Of a stretch of DNA of 64,000 nucleotides, positions 36,462 to 44,943 are shown in pieces (positions within the stretch are counted from its first letter, which is position 1; every line of letters begins with the position of its first letter). A program made the translations under genes and the position numbers. Source of the stretch: Phaeacidiphilus oryzae TH49 (GTDB taxonomy: Bacteria > Actinomycetota > Actinomycetes > Streptomycetales > Streptomycetaceae); assembly GCF_000744815.1 (NCBI RefSeq), contig NZ_JQMQ01000005.1, forward strand, positions 318,055 to 382,054. Direction: 5' to 3'. The notes under the pieces were generated by a model that was not told the DNA's origin, did not search any database, and saw nothing but the letters and a program-made list of their open reading frames with translations.

Positions 36462-37354
36462 CCGACGGACGGACCACGCTGGTGGTGATCACCCGGAACC
36501 GCCGCGAGGAACTGCTGGGCACCCTGGACCGGCTGGCCGGGCTGCCCCAGCGGCCGGAGGTGATCGTCGTGGACAACGCGTCCAGCGACGGCACCGCGGA
36601 GGCGGTCCGCACCCGCTTCCCCGCGGTCCGGCTGCTCTCCCCCGGCCGGAATCTCGGCGCGATCGGCCGGAATCTCGCCGTCCGGCACGCCGGAACGCCG
36701 TACATCGCCTTCAACGACGACGACACCTGGTGGGAGCCGGGCTCCCTGGCCGCCGCGGCCGACCTGCTGGACCGCCATCGGGGACTGGCCGCGGTCAACG
36801 GCCGCATCCTGGTGGAGCCGTCCGGCCGCGAGGACCCGGTGGTGGCCGAGTTGCGGGACTCGCCGCTGAAGGGGCCGGACTGGCTGCCGGGGCCGGCGAT
36901 CGGCTCCTTCCTGGCCGCGGCCACGGTGGTCCGGCGAGAGGCCTTCGACGCCGTCGGCGGCTTCCATCCGCGGCTGTGGTTCGGCGGCGAGGAGGAGCTG
37001 CTGGCCACCGATCTGCTCAGCGCCGGCTGGCAGCTGTGCTACGTCCCCGCCCTGACCGTCCACCACGCCGCCTCCGGCGCCCGGGACTCCACCGCGCGCC
37101 GGATCGTCGGGCTGCGCAACACCCTGTGGTTCACCTGGCTGCGGCGGCCGGGCCGGTCGGCGCTGCGGCGGACCTGGCGGCTGGCGCGGACGGTGCCCAG
37201 GGACGCCGCCTCGGCCCGCGCCTTCCTGGCGGCCCTCCGCGGGCTGCCCTGGGTGCTGCGCGAGCGCCGCCCGGTGCCCGCCCGCGTCGAGACGGCACTG
37301 AGCGCACTGGAGGACGCCCGCCGGGACTCCCCCGCCCGGCGCTACGTGGGCTGA
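36458..37354 (+). CDS. Family 2 glycosyltransferase, paralogue of upstream gene
   Basis: A 298-residue GT2 enzyme. TLVVITRNRREELLGTLDRL, EVIVVDNASSDGTAEAVRTR, FNDDDTWWEPGSLAAAADLL and WFGGEEELLATDLLSAGWQL mirror the previous protein block for block. It overlaps that gene by 4 bp (ATGA). It is the last gene of the apparent glycan operon; 28 bp of G-rich sequence separates it from the convergent HAD phosphatase gene. Donor and acceptor are unknown. Confidence 0.9.
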   Translation: MTDGRTTLVVITRNRREELLGTLDRLAGLPQRPEVIVVDNASSDGTAEAVRTRFPAVRLLSPGRNLGAIGRNLAVRHAGTPYIAFNDDDTWWEPGSLAAAADLLDRHRGLAAVNGRILVEPSGREDPVVAELRDSPLKGPDWLPGPAIGSFLAAATVVRREAFDAVGGFHPRLWFGGEEELLATDLLSAGWQLCYVPALTVHHAASGARDSTARRIVGLRNTLWFTWLRRPGRSALRRTWRLARTVPRDAASARAFLAALRGLPWVLRERRPVPARVETALSALEDARRDSPARRYVG

Positions 37355-37382
37355 GCCGGCGGGCGGGGGCGGGGGCCGCCGG

Positions 37383-38075
37383 TCAGCTGCCGCGCCTGAG
37401 GAGGATGCTGGACTCCAGGCGCTTCGCCAGCTCGTCCGGCCCGGAGTAGACCTCCACCGCGCCGGCCTCGGTCAGCTCCGCCTTCGACCATCCGCCGGAC
37501 TGCACCCCCACGCAGGGGACGTCCGCCCGGCGGGCAGCCTCCACGTCCCAGCCGGTGTCGCCGACGAACACCGCGGCCTCCGGCCCGGTCCCGGCCCGTT
37601 CCAGGGCGCGCTGCACGAGGTCCGGTTCGGGCTTGCTGGACTCGACGTCCCCGGCGCAGGTGGCCGCGAAGACGGCGTCGTCCACGTCCAGCGCCCGGCG
37701 CATGGCCGCGAACTCGGGGCTCTGCGCGGAGCTGGCCAGGACCACCCGCAGGCCGCGCGCGGCGCAGGCGCGCACCAGGTCCGCCGCGCCCGCCAGCGGC
37801 CTGAGGGCCGGCCAGTACTGGGCGAAGAGCGCCCCGTGGGCGGAGTTGACCGCCTCGTCGGCCGAGCGGTCCCGGTCCTCGCCGAGGAGGTGGTCCAGCA
37901 GATGGTCGGAGCCCATGCCGATGGCCCGGTGGATGCGGGCCATCGAGACCGCCCGGTCCTGCTGGCTGAACGCCTGCCACCAGGCCACGGTGTGGAGATA
38001 ACTGGTGTCCACCAGCGTGCCGTCGACATCGAAGAGCACGGCGGCCGGCGCGCCCCCGTTCCCGTTGCTGCTCAT
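37383..38075 (-). CDS. HAD-family phosphatase (beta-phosphoglucomutase/phosphoglycolate-type)
   Basis: A 230-residue HAD hydrolase. AAVLFDVDGTLVDTSYLHTV (nucleophile Asp pair), LRVVLASSAQSPEFAAM (motif II Ser), and SSKPEPDLVQRALERAG with AVFVGDTGWDVEAARRADVP (motifs III and IV) are complete. A cap domain with AIGMGSDHLLDHLLGED lies between them. The substrate is probably a small phosphosugar or phosphoglycolate. The start overlaps the stop of the next membrane-protein gene (ATGA), so these two are an operon on the minus strand. Confidence 0.85.
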   Translation of the reverse strand: MSSNGNGGAPAAVLFDVDGTLVDTSYLHTVAWWQAFSQQDRAVSMARIHRAIGMGSDHLLDHLLGEDRDRSADEAVNSAHGALFAQYWPALRPLAGAADLVRACAARGLRVVLASSAQSPEFAAMRRALDVDDAVFAATCAGDVESSKPEPDLVQRALERAGTGPEAAVFVGDTGWDVEAARRADVPCVGVQSGGWSKAELTEAGAVEVYSGPDELAKRLESSILLRRGS

Positions 38076-38692
38076 CCCTCTGCCTCCTCCTCTCGCCGCC
38101 GGCGGACCGCGGCGCGTACACAACGGATGAACTCCTCCCCGTAGGGGAGGCCCACCAAGCCCACCGCCGCGAGGGCGTAGGCGAGGAGGTAGCGGCGCGG
38201 GAGCGGCCGGCGGCGGCGCACCAGCCGGAGACCGGCCTCGGCCGGGCGGCCGGTCAGCCGGCGGCCCAGCTCCCGCATCTGGTCGGCGTGGAGGCAGGCC
38301 AGGGCGGACAGCGCCATGATCGGCAGCGAGCCCAGGAAGTTGTGGATGTACTGCTCCGCCACCCGCACCTCGCGGCCGGAGCGTTCGGCGGTCCGCAGAT
38401 CCCACACCGCGGTGGCCTCGTGGGCGCCCGCCGCGGAGAGGAGGACCGCCAGCAGGGCCGGATCGACCTCGAAGGCGAGGGCCAGCGCCAGGGGCAGGCC
38501 CACCTCCGCCATCATCAGCGCGTGGATGGCGGACTCCGGCACCCCCGCGTTGTCCTCGATCCTGGTCCGCCGGTGCATCACCCAGTCCGCGATCCCCGGG
38601 ACGAACCAGCCGGGCAGCACCCCGTACATCAGATAGCGCAACGTGGCGTCGTCCACGGCGTCGGAGCCGGGCTGCGGCCGCAACGGCTCCAT
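38072..38692 (-). CDS. Uncharacterised multi-pass membrane protein
   Basis: A 206-residue protein with about four hydrophobic segments (around residues 22-40, 60-80, 84-100 and 178-195). LMYGVLPGWFVPGIADWVMH and HRRTRIEDNAGVPESAIHAL form the conserved start; AEQYIHNFLGSLPIMALSAL lies near the middle. I know this pattern only as a conserved bacterial membrane protein without function. The ATG at 38692 was chosen by fit to the hydrophobic start. It is coupled to the downstream HAD gene. Confidence 0.6.
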   Translation of the reverse strand: MEPLRPQPGSDAVDDATLRYLMYGVLPGWFVPGIADWVMHRRTRIEDNAGVPESAIHALMMAEVGLPLALALAFEVDPALLAVLLSAAGAHEATAVWDLRTAERSGREVRVAEQYIHNFLGSLPIMALSALACLHADQMRELGRRLTGRPAEAGLRLVRRRRPLPRRYLLAYALAAVGLVGLPYGEEFIRCVRAAVRRRREEEAEG

Positions 38693-38902
38693 GGCCGCAC
38701 CTCCCACTCTCCCGCTCGGGTCAGAACCCCCCGGGTACCCGGACTCGACCAGGGCAAACACCTGGCAAGGCATATGGGTGCGAACCGGTTTCGCTCGATT
38801 GCGAGGGCCTCGTACGTCTCTACGGTGGTTGGGGGGAAGCCAGTCCTCGATGACGTCCGGAGCACCCTTCTTCCGGCTTGTGGAGACAGACAGGAGACTC
38901 GT

Positions 38903-39790
38903 ATGTCCGCACGATGCCCAGGAGGCGCCGAGGCTGCCCTGGACGGACTCCCGGAGCTCCCCGCGGTGCCGGCCGCCGTCTCCACCAGGCAGGCCCGCGA
39001 GCTCACCCGCATCCTGCTGGCACGTCTCGCGGTGATCGAGCCGGGCACCGCCGCCCACACCTACCTGCGGCACGTCCTCATCGAGTTGAACCTCTCGCTG
39101 GTCAAGTACGTGGCGGCGCGCTTCCGCTTCCGCAGCGAATCGCGGGACGAGCTGGTGCAGGCCGGATCGATCGGGCTGATCAACGCCATCGACCGGTTCG
39201 ACGTGAGCCGGGGGGTGGAGTTCACCACCTTCGCCATCCCCACCATCGAGGGGGAGATCAAGCGGTTCCTGCGGGACACCACCTGGTGCGTCCATGTGCC
39301 CCGCCGGCTCCAGGAGCTGCGGCTGAACCTGATGCGCGCCACCGACGAGCTGGAACAGGCGCTCGACCGCCGGCCGACCGCGGCAGAGCTGGCGAAACTG
39401 CTGGACACCGACGAGCAGGAGGTCAACGAGGGGCTGTCGGCCTGCCAGGCCTACAGCGCCAGCTCACTGGACGCCAGCGAGGGGATGCGGGAGTTCGCCG
39501 ACGGCGCCAGGGCCAGGAGCCTCGGCGCGGACGACTCCGACGCCGACATCGAACGGGTGGAGAACCTGGAGTCGCTGCGGCATCTGCTGGCCGAACTCCC
39601 GGAGCGGGAGCGGACGATCCTCTCCCTGCGCTTCGGCGCCGACCTGAGCCAGTCCCAGATCGCCCAGCGGGTCGGCCTCTCCCAGATGCACATCTCCCGG
39701 ATCCTCTCCCAGACCTTCGCCACGCTGCGCGAGGGCCTCCTCAAGGACCGGGTGACGGACGGCCGCCGGCGACGGGCACCCGCGGCCTGA
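38903..39790 (+). CDS. SigF-type RNA polymerase sigma factor
   Basis: A 295-residue alternative sigma factor. Region 2 contains YVAARFRFRSESRDELVQAG and SIGLINAIDRFDVSRGVEFT; the helix FAIPTIEGEIKRFLRDTTWC follows, then VHVPRRLQELRLNLMRATDE. Region 4 reads LPERERTILSLRFGADLSQS and QIAQRVGLSQMHISRILSQT. CAGGAG precedes the ATG. It is a paralogue of the sigma gene at 14880, with a longer N-terminus. The 210-bp upstream gap holds GTTT at 38788 but no good GGGTA box. No anti-sigma gene is adjacent. Confidence 0.93.
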   Translation: MSARCPGGAEAALDGLPELPAVPAAVSTRQARELTRILLARLAVIEPGTAAHTYLRHVLIELNLSLVKYVAARFRFRSESRDELVQAGSIGLINAIDRFDVSRGVEFTTFAIPTIEGEIKRFLRDTTWCVHVPRRLQELRLNLMRATDELEQALDRRPTAAELAKLLDTDEQEVNEGLSACQAYSASSLDASEGMREFADGARARSLGADDSDADIERVENLESLRHLLAELPERERTILSLRFGADLSQSQIAQRVGLSQMHISRILSQTFATLREGLLKDRVTDGRRRRAPAA

Positions 39791-39817
39791 CCGCAGACCG
39801 CAGACCGCAGACCGCAG
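39790..39817 (+). repeat. 7-bp tandem repeat starting on a stop codon
   Basis: Four perfect copies of ACCGCAG run from the final base of the sigma gene's TGA stop to 39817, followed by a partial copy. It fills the first half of the 60-bp gap before the convergent pyruvyl transferase gene. Confidence 0.75.
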
Positions 39818-39850
39818 ACCAGTGGCCACTGACCGCCGCCGACCGCGCGG

Positions 39851-40768
39851 TCACCGCCGCAACTCGTCCAGTACCGCCGCGATCAATCCGCTGCCGGACG
39901 GAGCGCCTGGCAGCCCGGCGCGGAGCGCGGCCGCCCTGCCCTCCGGGCCGAGGCACCATCGCAGCCAGGAGTCGAGTACCCCGCCGCCCACCTCGTCCGC
40001 GGCGAGCACCGCCGGCCAGTTCAGCGCCTCCGCCTGGGCGCTGACCTTGGCTCCGCCCGCCACCGGGTCGACGGCGATCGCCGGGACCCCGGCGCGCAGC
40101 GCGAGGACCAGCCCGTGCAGCCGATTGGTCACCACGGCGTCCAGCCGGGCCAGCACCGAGTGGAGCTGCGCCGGGGTCCGCATCAGCCGCCAGTCCGCGC
40201 GGTCCAGGCGGGTCTCCAGCTGCAGCCGGGCGGCGTCGACCCCGCCCAGCCAGTCCTCGACGCCCGCGATCACCGCCTCGTGCCGCCGGCGGCCGCCGTA
40301 CTCCTGCTGGCCGCGGGTGAGGATCACACCGAGGACCGGGGGTCCCGGCGGCTCGACGGGGGCCGCGTATCCGGCGAGGTCGCGGCCCGGACGGCCCTGG
40401 CCGTCCCGGGCCAGGACCCGGTGGAAGCCGAGGACCGCCGGATCGGCCGGATCCTGTACGGAGACCCCGGCCGCGATCCGCCGGAGGTCGGCATAGCGGC
40501 GATGGAGGTCGAGGATCGGGGCGGGCGGCCGGGAGTGGAGGGGGCCGCAGACGAAGAGGAGGTGGCTGAAGTCCCGGGGGTCGCAGTCGTCGAGTCCCGG
40601 CCGGTCCGGGCGGAAGCCCGGGGACCAGGCCGCCCGGTGCTCCACCCCGGCCGCCGCCAGCGCCGTGCCCATGGCCTCGGCGGCCAGGACGTCGCCCGCG
40701 GTCGCCTCACCGTGGAGGAAGCTGAACCAGCCGGTGAGCAGGACCCTCGTCGGCCGCCGCGGGATCAC
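39851..40768 (-). CDS. Polysaccharide pyruvyl transferase family protein
   Basis: A 305-residue protein. RVLLTGWFSFLHGEATAGDV is the N-terminal nucleotide-binding-like loop, SHLLFVCGPLHSRPPAPILD follows, and VVTNRLHGLVLALRAGVPAI carries the R-x-H-G-L motif of pyruvyl transferases (CsaB/WcaK type). It probably adds ketal pyruvate to a surface sugar. The GTG at 40768 was chosen because it overlaps the stop of a 38-codon ORF (GTGA), giving translational coupling; the open frame extends further without similarity. Confidence 0.75.
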   Translation of the reverse strand: MIPRRPTRVLLTGWFSFLHGEATAGDVLAAEAMGTALAAAGVEHRAAWSPGFRPDRPGLDDCDPRDFSHLLFVCGPLHSRPPAPILDLHRRYADLRRIAAGVSVQDPADPAVLGFHRVLARDGQGRPGRDLAGYAAPVEPPGPPVLGVILTRGQQEYGGRRRHEAVIAGVEDWLGGVDAARLQLETRLDRADWRLMRTPAQLHSVLARLDAVVTNRLHGLVLALRAGVPAIAVDPVAGGAKVSAQAEALNWPAVLAADEVGGGVLDSWLRWCLGPEGRAAALRAGLPGAPSGSGLIAAVLDELRR

Positions 40769-40881
40769 CGCACCGCGCCGGAGAGCGCCGGTTCGGGCCT
40801 GGCCGGCCGGTACTCCCGCAGCCGGCACTCCTGCGGCCGGCGGGCCTCGGCGGCCTCGCACTGCGCCTGGTCGGGGCTCAT
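40765..40881 (-). CDS. 38-residue coupled small ORF
   Basis: A hydrophilic 38-residue ORF beginning MSPDQAQCEAAEARRPQECR has a strong GGAGGA ribosome-binding site 7 bp before its ATG and ends in TGA that overlaps the GTG of the pyruvyl transferase gene. It has two cysteines and no membrane segment. Function is unknown. It may be a real small protein or a leader peptide that sets downstream translation. Confidence 0.5.
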   Translation of the reverse strand: MSPDQAQCEAAEARRPQECRLREYRPARPEPALSGAVR

Positions 40882-40981
40882 CGGGGCTCCTCCGCTCCTG
40901 CTGACCTGGACGGCGTCGTCGGATCCGGGTGCCCGACGGGCCGGCGGGCAAACCCGGCGGAGGGCTCTGGCGGGCGGGCGG

Positions 40982-41620
40982 TCAGCGCACCCCGCTGGTG
41001 CGGAACTGGATGCTGATCCTGGCCCCCGCGTCATGGGCGGTCTTCGGGATCGCGTGCTCCCAGGTGCGCTGGCAGGAGCCGCCCATCACCAGCAGGTCGC
41101 CGTGGCCGAGGGGGCGGCGCAGCGCCGGGCCGCCCCCTCCGGCCGGTCGCAGCAGCAGGTCGCGGGGAGCGCCGACCGAGAGGATGGCGACCATGGTGTC
41201 CTCCCGGGCGCCTCGACCGATCCGGTCGCCGTGCCAGGCGACACTGTCCCGGCCGTCGCGGTAGAGGCACAGCCCGGCGGTGGTGAAGGGCTCCCCGAGC
41301 TCGTCGGCGTAGTGGGCGCTCAGCGCGTCCCGGGCGCGGGCCAGGAGGGGGGCGGGCAGTCGCTCGCCCTCGCCGTAGAAGGCGAGGAGGCGGGGGACCT
41401 CGACCACCCTCTCGTACATCCGGCGCCGCTCGGCGCGCCAGGGGACGTCGTTGAGCAGCTGTTCGAAGAGTACGGAGGCGCCGTGGAGCCAGCCGGGGAG
41501 GACGTCGATCCAGGCCCCGGCGCCGAGCTCCTCCCTCGACAGGCCGTCGAGACCGCCCAGCGCCACCTCGTCGACGCTGTCGGCCTGGTCGAACAGCGAC
41601 CCCTGGAGATGCACCGTCAT
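40982..41620 (-). CDS. AlkB-type 2-oxoglutarate/Fe(II) dioxygenase
   Basis: A 212-residue AlkB-family protein. SVAWHGDRIGRGAREDTMVA holds the HxD iron ligands, the distal His is in TWEHAIPKTAHDAGARISIQ and the 2-oxoglutarate-binding Arg follows in FRTSGVR. YGEGERLPAPLLARARDALS is the family lid region. It repairs alkylated bases by oxidative demethylation. A LexA-like box 22 bp upstream suggests SOS control. It is divergent from an isochorismatase-like gene. Confidence 0.88.
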   Translation of the reverse strand: MTVHLQGSLFDQADSVDEVALGGLDGLSREELGAGAWIDVLPGWLHGASVLFEQLLNDVPWRAERRRMYERVVEVPRLLAFYGEGERLPAPLLARARDALSAHYADELGEPFTTAGLCLYRDGRDSVAWHGDRIGRGAREDTMVAILSVGAPRDLLLRPAGGGGPALRRPLGHGDLLVMGGSCQRTWEHAIPKTAHDAGARISIQFRTSGVR

Positions 41621-41640
41621 AGCACCACCCTAGCAAATTC

Positions 41641-41656
41641 AGGAACATCTGTTCGA
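41641..41656. promoter_or_regulatory. LexA-like SOS box before the AlkB gene
   Basis: GGAAC-ATCT-GTTCGA matches the actinobacterial and Bacillus SOS pattern CGAAC-N4-GTTCG at all core positions except the first base. It lies in the 85-bp divergent region, closer to the AlkB gene (start 41620) than to the isochorismatase gene (start 41706). A role in damage induction of AlkB is inferred. Confidence 0.55.
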
Positions 41657-41705
41657 ATACGTGCGCGAGGTGCGTTCCGGCGCGTCCTGCGGGACGGTGG
41701 AGGGC

Positions 41706-42272
41706 ATGCCCGGCAAGGAGAACGGCGAGCACGCCGAGAAGACCGCCCTGATCGTCATCGACATGATCAACACCTATGACCATCCGGACGCCGACGCCCT
41801 GATCCCGTCCGTACGCGAGGCCCTGCCGGCCGTCACCGGGCTGCTGGACCGGGCCCGTGCCGTCGGCCTGCCGGTGGTCTACGTCAACGACAACTTCGGG
41901 CGGTGGCGCTCCCACCACGACGAGATCCTGGACATCGCCCTCTCCGGCCCGCATGCCGACCTGGTCGAACCGATCCGCCCGGACGCGGACTCGCTGTTCG
42001 TGGTGAAGGCGCGGCACTCGATCTTCTACCAGACCCCCCTGGAGTACGTCCTCCGGCACGAGGGCATCGGCCGGGTAGTGCTCTGCGGGCAGGTCACCGA
42101 GCAGTGCGTCCTCTACTCGGCGCTCGACGCCCACATCCGCCACCTGGACGTCTGCGTGCCGGACGACGCCGTCGCCCACATCCACCCCGACCTGGCCGAC
42201 GCCGCGCTGCGGATGATGGCGCGGAACATGGCCGCCGACGTCCGGCCGGCCAAGGAGGTCGTCCTGGAGTAA
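41706..42272 (+). CDS. Isochorismatase-family hydrolase
   Basis: A 188-residue cysteine hydrolase. TALIVIDMINTYDHPDADAL contains the catalytic Asp, VVKARHSIFYQTPLEYVLRH the Lys, and VVLCGQVTEQCVLYSALDAH the nucleophilic Cys. Complete triads of this kind occur in isochorismatases and nicotinamidase-like amidases, so the substrate is open. A hairpin follows directly after the stop codon. The neighbouring AlkB gene is divergent. Confidence 0.88.
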   Translation: MPGKENGEHAEKTALIVIDMINTYDHPDADALIPSVREALPAVTGLLDRARAVGLPVVYVNDNFGRWRSHHDEILDIALSGPHADLVEPIRPDADSLFVVKARHSIFYQTPLEYVLRHEGIGRVVLCGQVTEQCVLYSALDAHIRHLDVCVPDDAVAHIHPDLADAALRMMARNMAADVRPAKEVVLE

Positions 42273-42299
42273 CAACTACCGCAGGAGGATGGGTAGTTG
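42273..42299. terminator. Hairpin directly after the isochorismatase stop
   Basis: Perfect 8-bp arms CAACTACC and GGTAGTTG flank an 11-nt loop that contains an AGGAGG-like sequence. It starts one base after the stop codon. There is no U-tract, as is common for streptomycete terminators. It could also act as a post-transcriptional element. Confidence 0.4.
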
Positions 42300-42388
42300 G
42301 GGAGCATCGCATTCCGGCCGCAGCCGAGGCGGACTCATAGGACCCCGCTCCGTGGGTAGGCGAGCCATCGACAAGGAGGTGCGTTCGC

Positions 42389-42763
42389 ATGTTGCTCATG
42401 GGGCTTCTGCTGGTGTGCGCAGTGGCTGCGTTCACCGGGCTCGTCATCGCCGACAATCTGGGCGGCGGGCCGTCGTACGGGGTCGACATCCTCGGCAGTC
42501 ATGTGGCGACTTTGAACATGCTCGAGGCGTTCCTGTGCGGGCTGGCGCTGGCACTGGTCTTCTGCGCGGGGCTGTGGCTGCTCTTCTCCGGTGGTCTGCG
42601 CACCCGGCGCCGCGCCGCGGAACTGCGCGCGGCCAGGAAGGAGGCCGCGGCGGCCGCGAAGGAGCGCGACAAGCTGCTGGCCGCGCAGGACGGCACAGCC
42701 GCCACGGCGACCACCGCGGAACGCCGCCGCGGCGGCAACAGGATGCATATCTTCGGCCACTGA
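42389..42763 (+). CDS. Small two-helix membrane protein
   Basis: A 124-residue protein with two transmembrane helices (LLMGLLLVCAVAAFTGLVIA, about 2-21, and LCGLALALVFCAGLWLLFSG, about 48-67), then a basic coiled cytoplasmic tail (RAAELRAARKEAAAAAKERD). A strong AAGGAGG precedes the ATG. Proteins like this are widespread in Streptomyces with no known role. A long hairpin ends the transcription unit. Confidence 0.75.
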   Translation: MLLMGLLLVCAVAAFTGLVIADNLGGGPSYGVDILGSHVATLNMLEAFLCGLALALVFCAGLWLLFSGGLRTRRRAAELRAARKEAAAAAKERDKLLAAQDGTAATATTAERRRGGNRMHIFGH

Positions 42764-42791
42764 CACCGGACCGGCTCCGAGCCGATGCATC

Positions 42792-42839
42792 CGCGAGTGC
42801 CGGGTCCGGCGGGTTCGCCCGCCGGACCCGGCACTCGCG
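42792..42839. terminator. Bidirectional terminator hairpin
   Basis: Two perfect 22-nt arms (42792-42813, 42818-42839) flank a TTCG tetraloop. It lies between the convergent small membrane protein gene and the MalY-type gene. It lacks a U-tract but is the most stable hairpin I saw between genes. Confidence 0.8.
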
Positions 42840-42878
42840 CTCCCCGGCGGTCCCGACGCGGGCGGAGGGTCTGCGGCG

Positions 42879-44093
42879 TCAGCCGCGCAGGGCCGCCACG
42901 GCGCCGGTCAGCCGTCGGATGGCCTCGTCGAGCGTGGAGCGGGGGCAGCCGAGGTTGACCCGCATGTATCCGCGGCCCTCGGCGCCGAACTTCTGTCCGC
43001 GATCCAGCCACAGCCGGGCCTCGATGAGGAGGAACCGGTCGAGGGCCTCGGCGTCCAGGCCCAGTCCACGGCAGTCCATCCAGGCCAGGTAGAGGGCGTC
43101 GGCCGGAAGGACCCGGAGCGGTGCGGCGGCGGATTCGACGGCCCGGGCGAAGTGGGCGTGGTTGCCGCGCAGATAGTCGAGGAGCCGTTCCAGCCACGGC
43201 TCGCCGTGGGTGTACGCGGCTTCGGCCGCGACCATCCCGAGGAGGTTGACCACCGGGAAGAGGTTGCGCTCGTACTGCCGGGCCAGTTCCTCGCGCAACC
43301 GCCGGTCGGGCACGAAGGCGTTGGCGCACTGCAGGCCGGGGAGGTTGAAGGTCTTGCTGGGCGCCGTGCAGGTGATGCTGTTCGCCGCGAACTCCGGGCT
43401 GAGGGAGGCGAACGGGACGTGCCTTCTGGCCGGGTTGAGGACCAGGTCCTGGTGGACCTCGTCGGAGACGACCAGGACGCCGTGCCGGGCGCAGATCTCC
43501 CCCATCGTCCGCAGTTCCTCCTCCGACCAGACGTTGCCGGTCGGATTGTGCGGGTGGCTGAGGATGAACAGCCTGGTGTCGGGGCGGACGGCGGCCTCGA
43601 AGACCTCCGCGTCGAAGCGGTAGCCGTCCTCGGTGCGCCGCAGCGGGGCGTACGCCAGGTGCCGGCCGTTCAGCCGGACGTCGTCGTGGAAGTGGGCGTA
43701 GACCGGCGGCTGGATCAGCACCGAGTCGCCCGGCGAGGTGAAGGCCTGGACGGCGGTCTTCAGGGTGGTGATGACCCCGGCCGTGGGGACCACCCACTCC
43801 CGCGGCACCTCCCAGCCGAACCGCCTGGCCTGCCAGCCGGTCACCGCGTCCAGGTAACCGTCGGTCGGCCCGGCCGGGTAGCCGAAGACGCCGTGGTCCA
43901 CCGCGCCGTGGAGGGCGTCGAGCACCGGCTGCGGGGCCCTGAAGTCGGTGTCGGCCACCCACATGGGCAGCGGGTCGGCGGCGGCCTCGTCCGGGGCCAG
44001 GAGCTCCCGGGCGGAGGACCACTTCATGGAGTTGGCCGCCCTCCGGTCCACGACCTCGTCGAAGGGCGGATCTGCGGCGGCTTCGCTCGGCAT
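42879..44093 (-). CDS. MalY/PatB-type PLP aminotransferase/C-S lyase
   Basis: A 404-residue fold-type I PLP enzyme. NSMKWSSARELLAPDEAAAD and LPMWVADTDFRAPQPVLDAL form the MalY/PatB start, LFILSHPHNPTGNVWSEEEL carries the substrate Asn, DEVHQDLVLNP the Asp, and TCTAPSKTFNLPGLQCANAF the PLP Lys. It fits cystathionine beta-lyases and related C-S lyases; aminotransferase activity is also possible. It has no operon partner here. Confidence 0.9.
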   Translation of the reverse strand: MPSEAAADPPFDEVVDRRAANSMKWSSARELLAPDEAAADPLPMWVADTDFRAPQPVLDALHGAVDHGVFGYPAGPTDGYLDAVTGWQARRFGWEVPREWVVPTAGVITTLKTAVQAFTSPGDSVLIQPPVYAHFHDDVRLNGRHLAYAPLRRTEDGYRFDAEVFEAAVRPDTRLFILSHPHNPTGNVWSEEELRTMGEICARHGVLVVSDEVHQDLVLNPARRHVPFASLSPEFAANSITCTAPSKTFNLPGLQCANAFVPDRRLREELARQYERNLFPVVNLLGMVAAEAAYTHGEPWLERLLDYLRGNHAHFARAVESAAAPLRVLPADALYLAWMDCRGLGLDAEALDRFLLIEARLWLDRGQKFGAEGRGYMRVNLGCPRSTLDEAIRRLTGAVAALRG

Positions 44094-44166
44094 ACGTCGG
44101 AATGTTAGTGCCGGTGGCGGTGGTTATCGTCCTTCGGTCCGCGCCACGGCGCTCGGCCCTCGGCAG

Positions 44167-44208
44167 ACGGCACACGACGGACGGCACACGACGGACGGCA
44201 CACGACGG
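44167..44208 (+). repeat. 14-bp tandem repeat, three copies
   Basis: Three perfect copies of ACGGCACACGACGG lie in the 133-bp divergent gap, followed by a shorter GGCAGGC variant. They begin 19 bp before the GNAT start codon's own upstream region, so they may overlap its promoter. Confidence 0.75.
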
Positions 44209-44226
44209 ACGGCAGGCGGCAGGCAG

Positions 44227-44934
44227 ATGACGATGGCGGGTCCTGACACCGGCGTACTGGACGACCCGGTGGGCGAGTCGCTCCGCGGGCGGCACGCCCA
44301 TCTGGCGCGCGGGGTGGGGCGGGTGGCGAGCTATCGGCCCGGGGTCTCGACCTTCTCGTCGGTCTCCCCCGACGCGGGCCCCGCGGACTGGGACGACCTG
44401 GCCGGGCTGCTCGGACCCGGCGGACTCGCCGACCTGTTCAGCTGCCCGGCGACGCCGCCCGCCGACTGGGCGCCGGTCTTCGACCTGGCCGGCCGGCAGC
44501 TGGTGGGGAGCGGCGAGGCCGCGGTCCGTACCCCCGGCGGGGCCGAGCCGGTCGAACTGGGCGCGGAGGACGTGCCCGAGATGCTCGACCTGGTCGCGCG
44601 GACCCGGCCGGGGCCGTTCTGGCCGCGCACCCACGAGCTCGGGACCTACCTCGGCATCCGCGACCGGGCCACCGGCGCCCTGCTGGCGATGGCCGGCGAA
44701 CGGCTGCGCCCGCCGGGCTGGACCGAGATCAGCGCCGTCTGCACGGCCCCCGAGGCGCGCGGGCGCGGCCACGCCGCCCGGCTGATCCATGCGCTCGCCG
44801 CGCGCATCGCGGCCCGCGACGAGCGCCCTTTCCTTCATGTGGCCGAGTCGAACACCGGCGCGATCGCGCTCTACGAGCGGCTCGGCTTCACGACCCGGCG
44901 GCAGGTGACGTTCCGCGGCTACCGCGTGCCGTGA
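44227..44934 (+). CDS. GNAT-family N-acetyltransferase (FR47-like)
   Basis: A 235-residue protein. The C-terminal 100 residues form a GNAT domain: WTEISAVCTAPEARGRGHAA is motif A with the acetyl-CoA loop, and VAESNTGAIALYERLGFTTR is motif B. The N-terminal part (LRGRHAHLARGVGRVASYRP, PADWDDLAGLLGPGGLADLF) is characteristic of the FR47-type group. The acceptor is unknown. The ATG at 44227 was chosen over later in-frame ATGs by its position just after the repeat. Confidence 0.85.
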   Translation: MTMAGPDTGVLDDPVGESLRGRHAHLARGVGRVASYRPGVSTFSSVSPDAGPADWDDLAGLLGPGGLADLFSCPATPPADWAPVFDLAGRQLVGSGEAAVRTPGGAEPVELGAEDVPEMLDLVARTRPGPFWPRTHELGTYLGIRDRATGALLAMAGERLRPPGWTEISAVCTAPEARGRGHAARLIHALAARIAARDERPFLHVAESNTGAIALYERLGFTTRRQVTFRGYRVP

Positions 44935-44943
44935 GGAGCGGGA

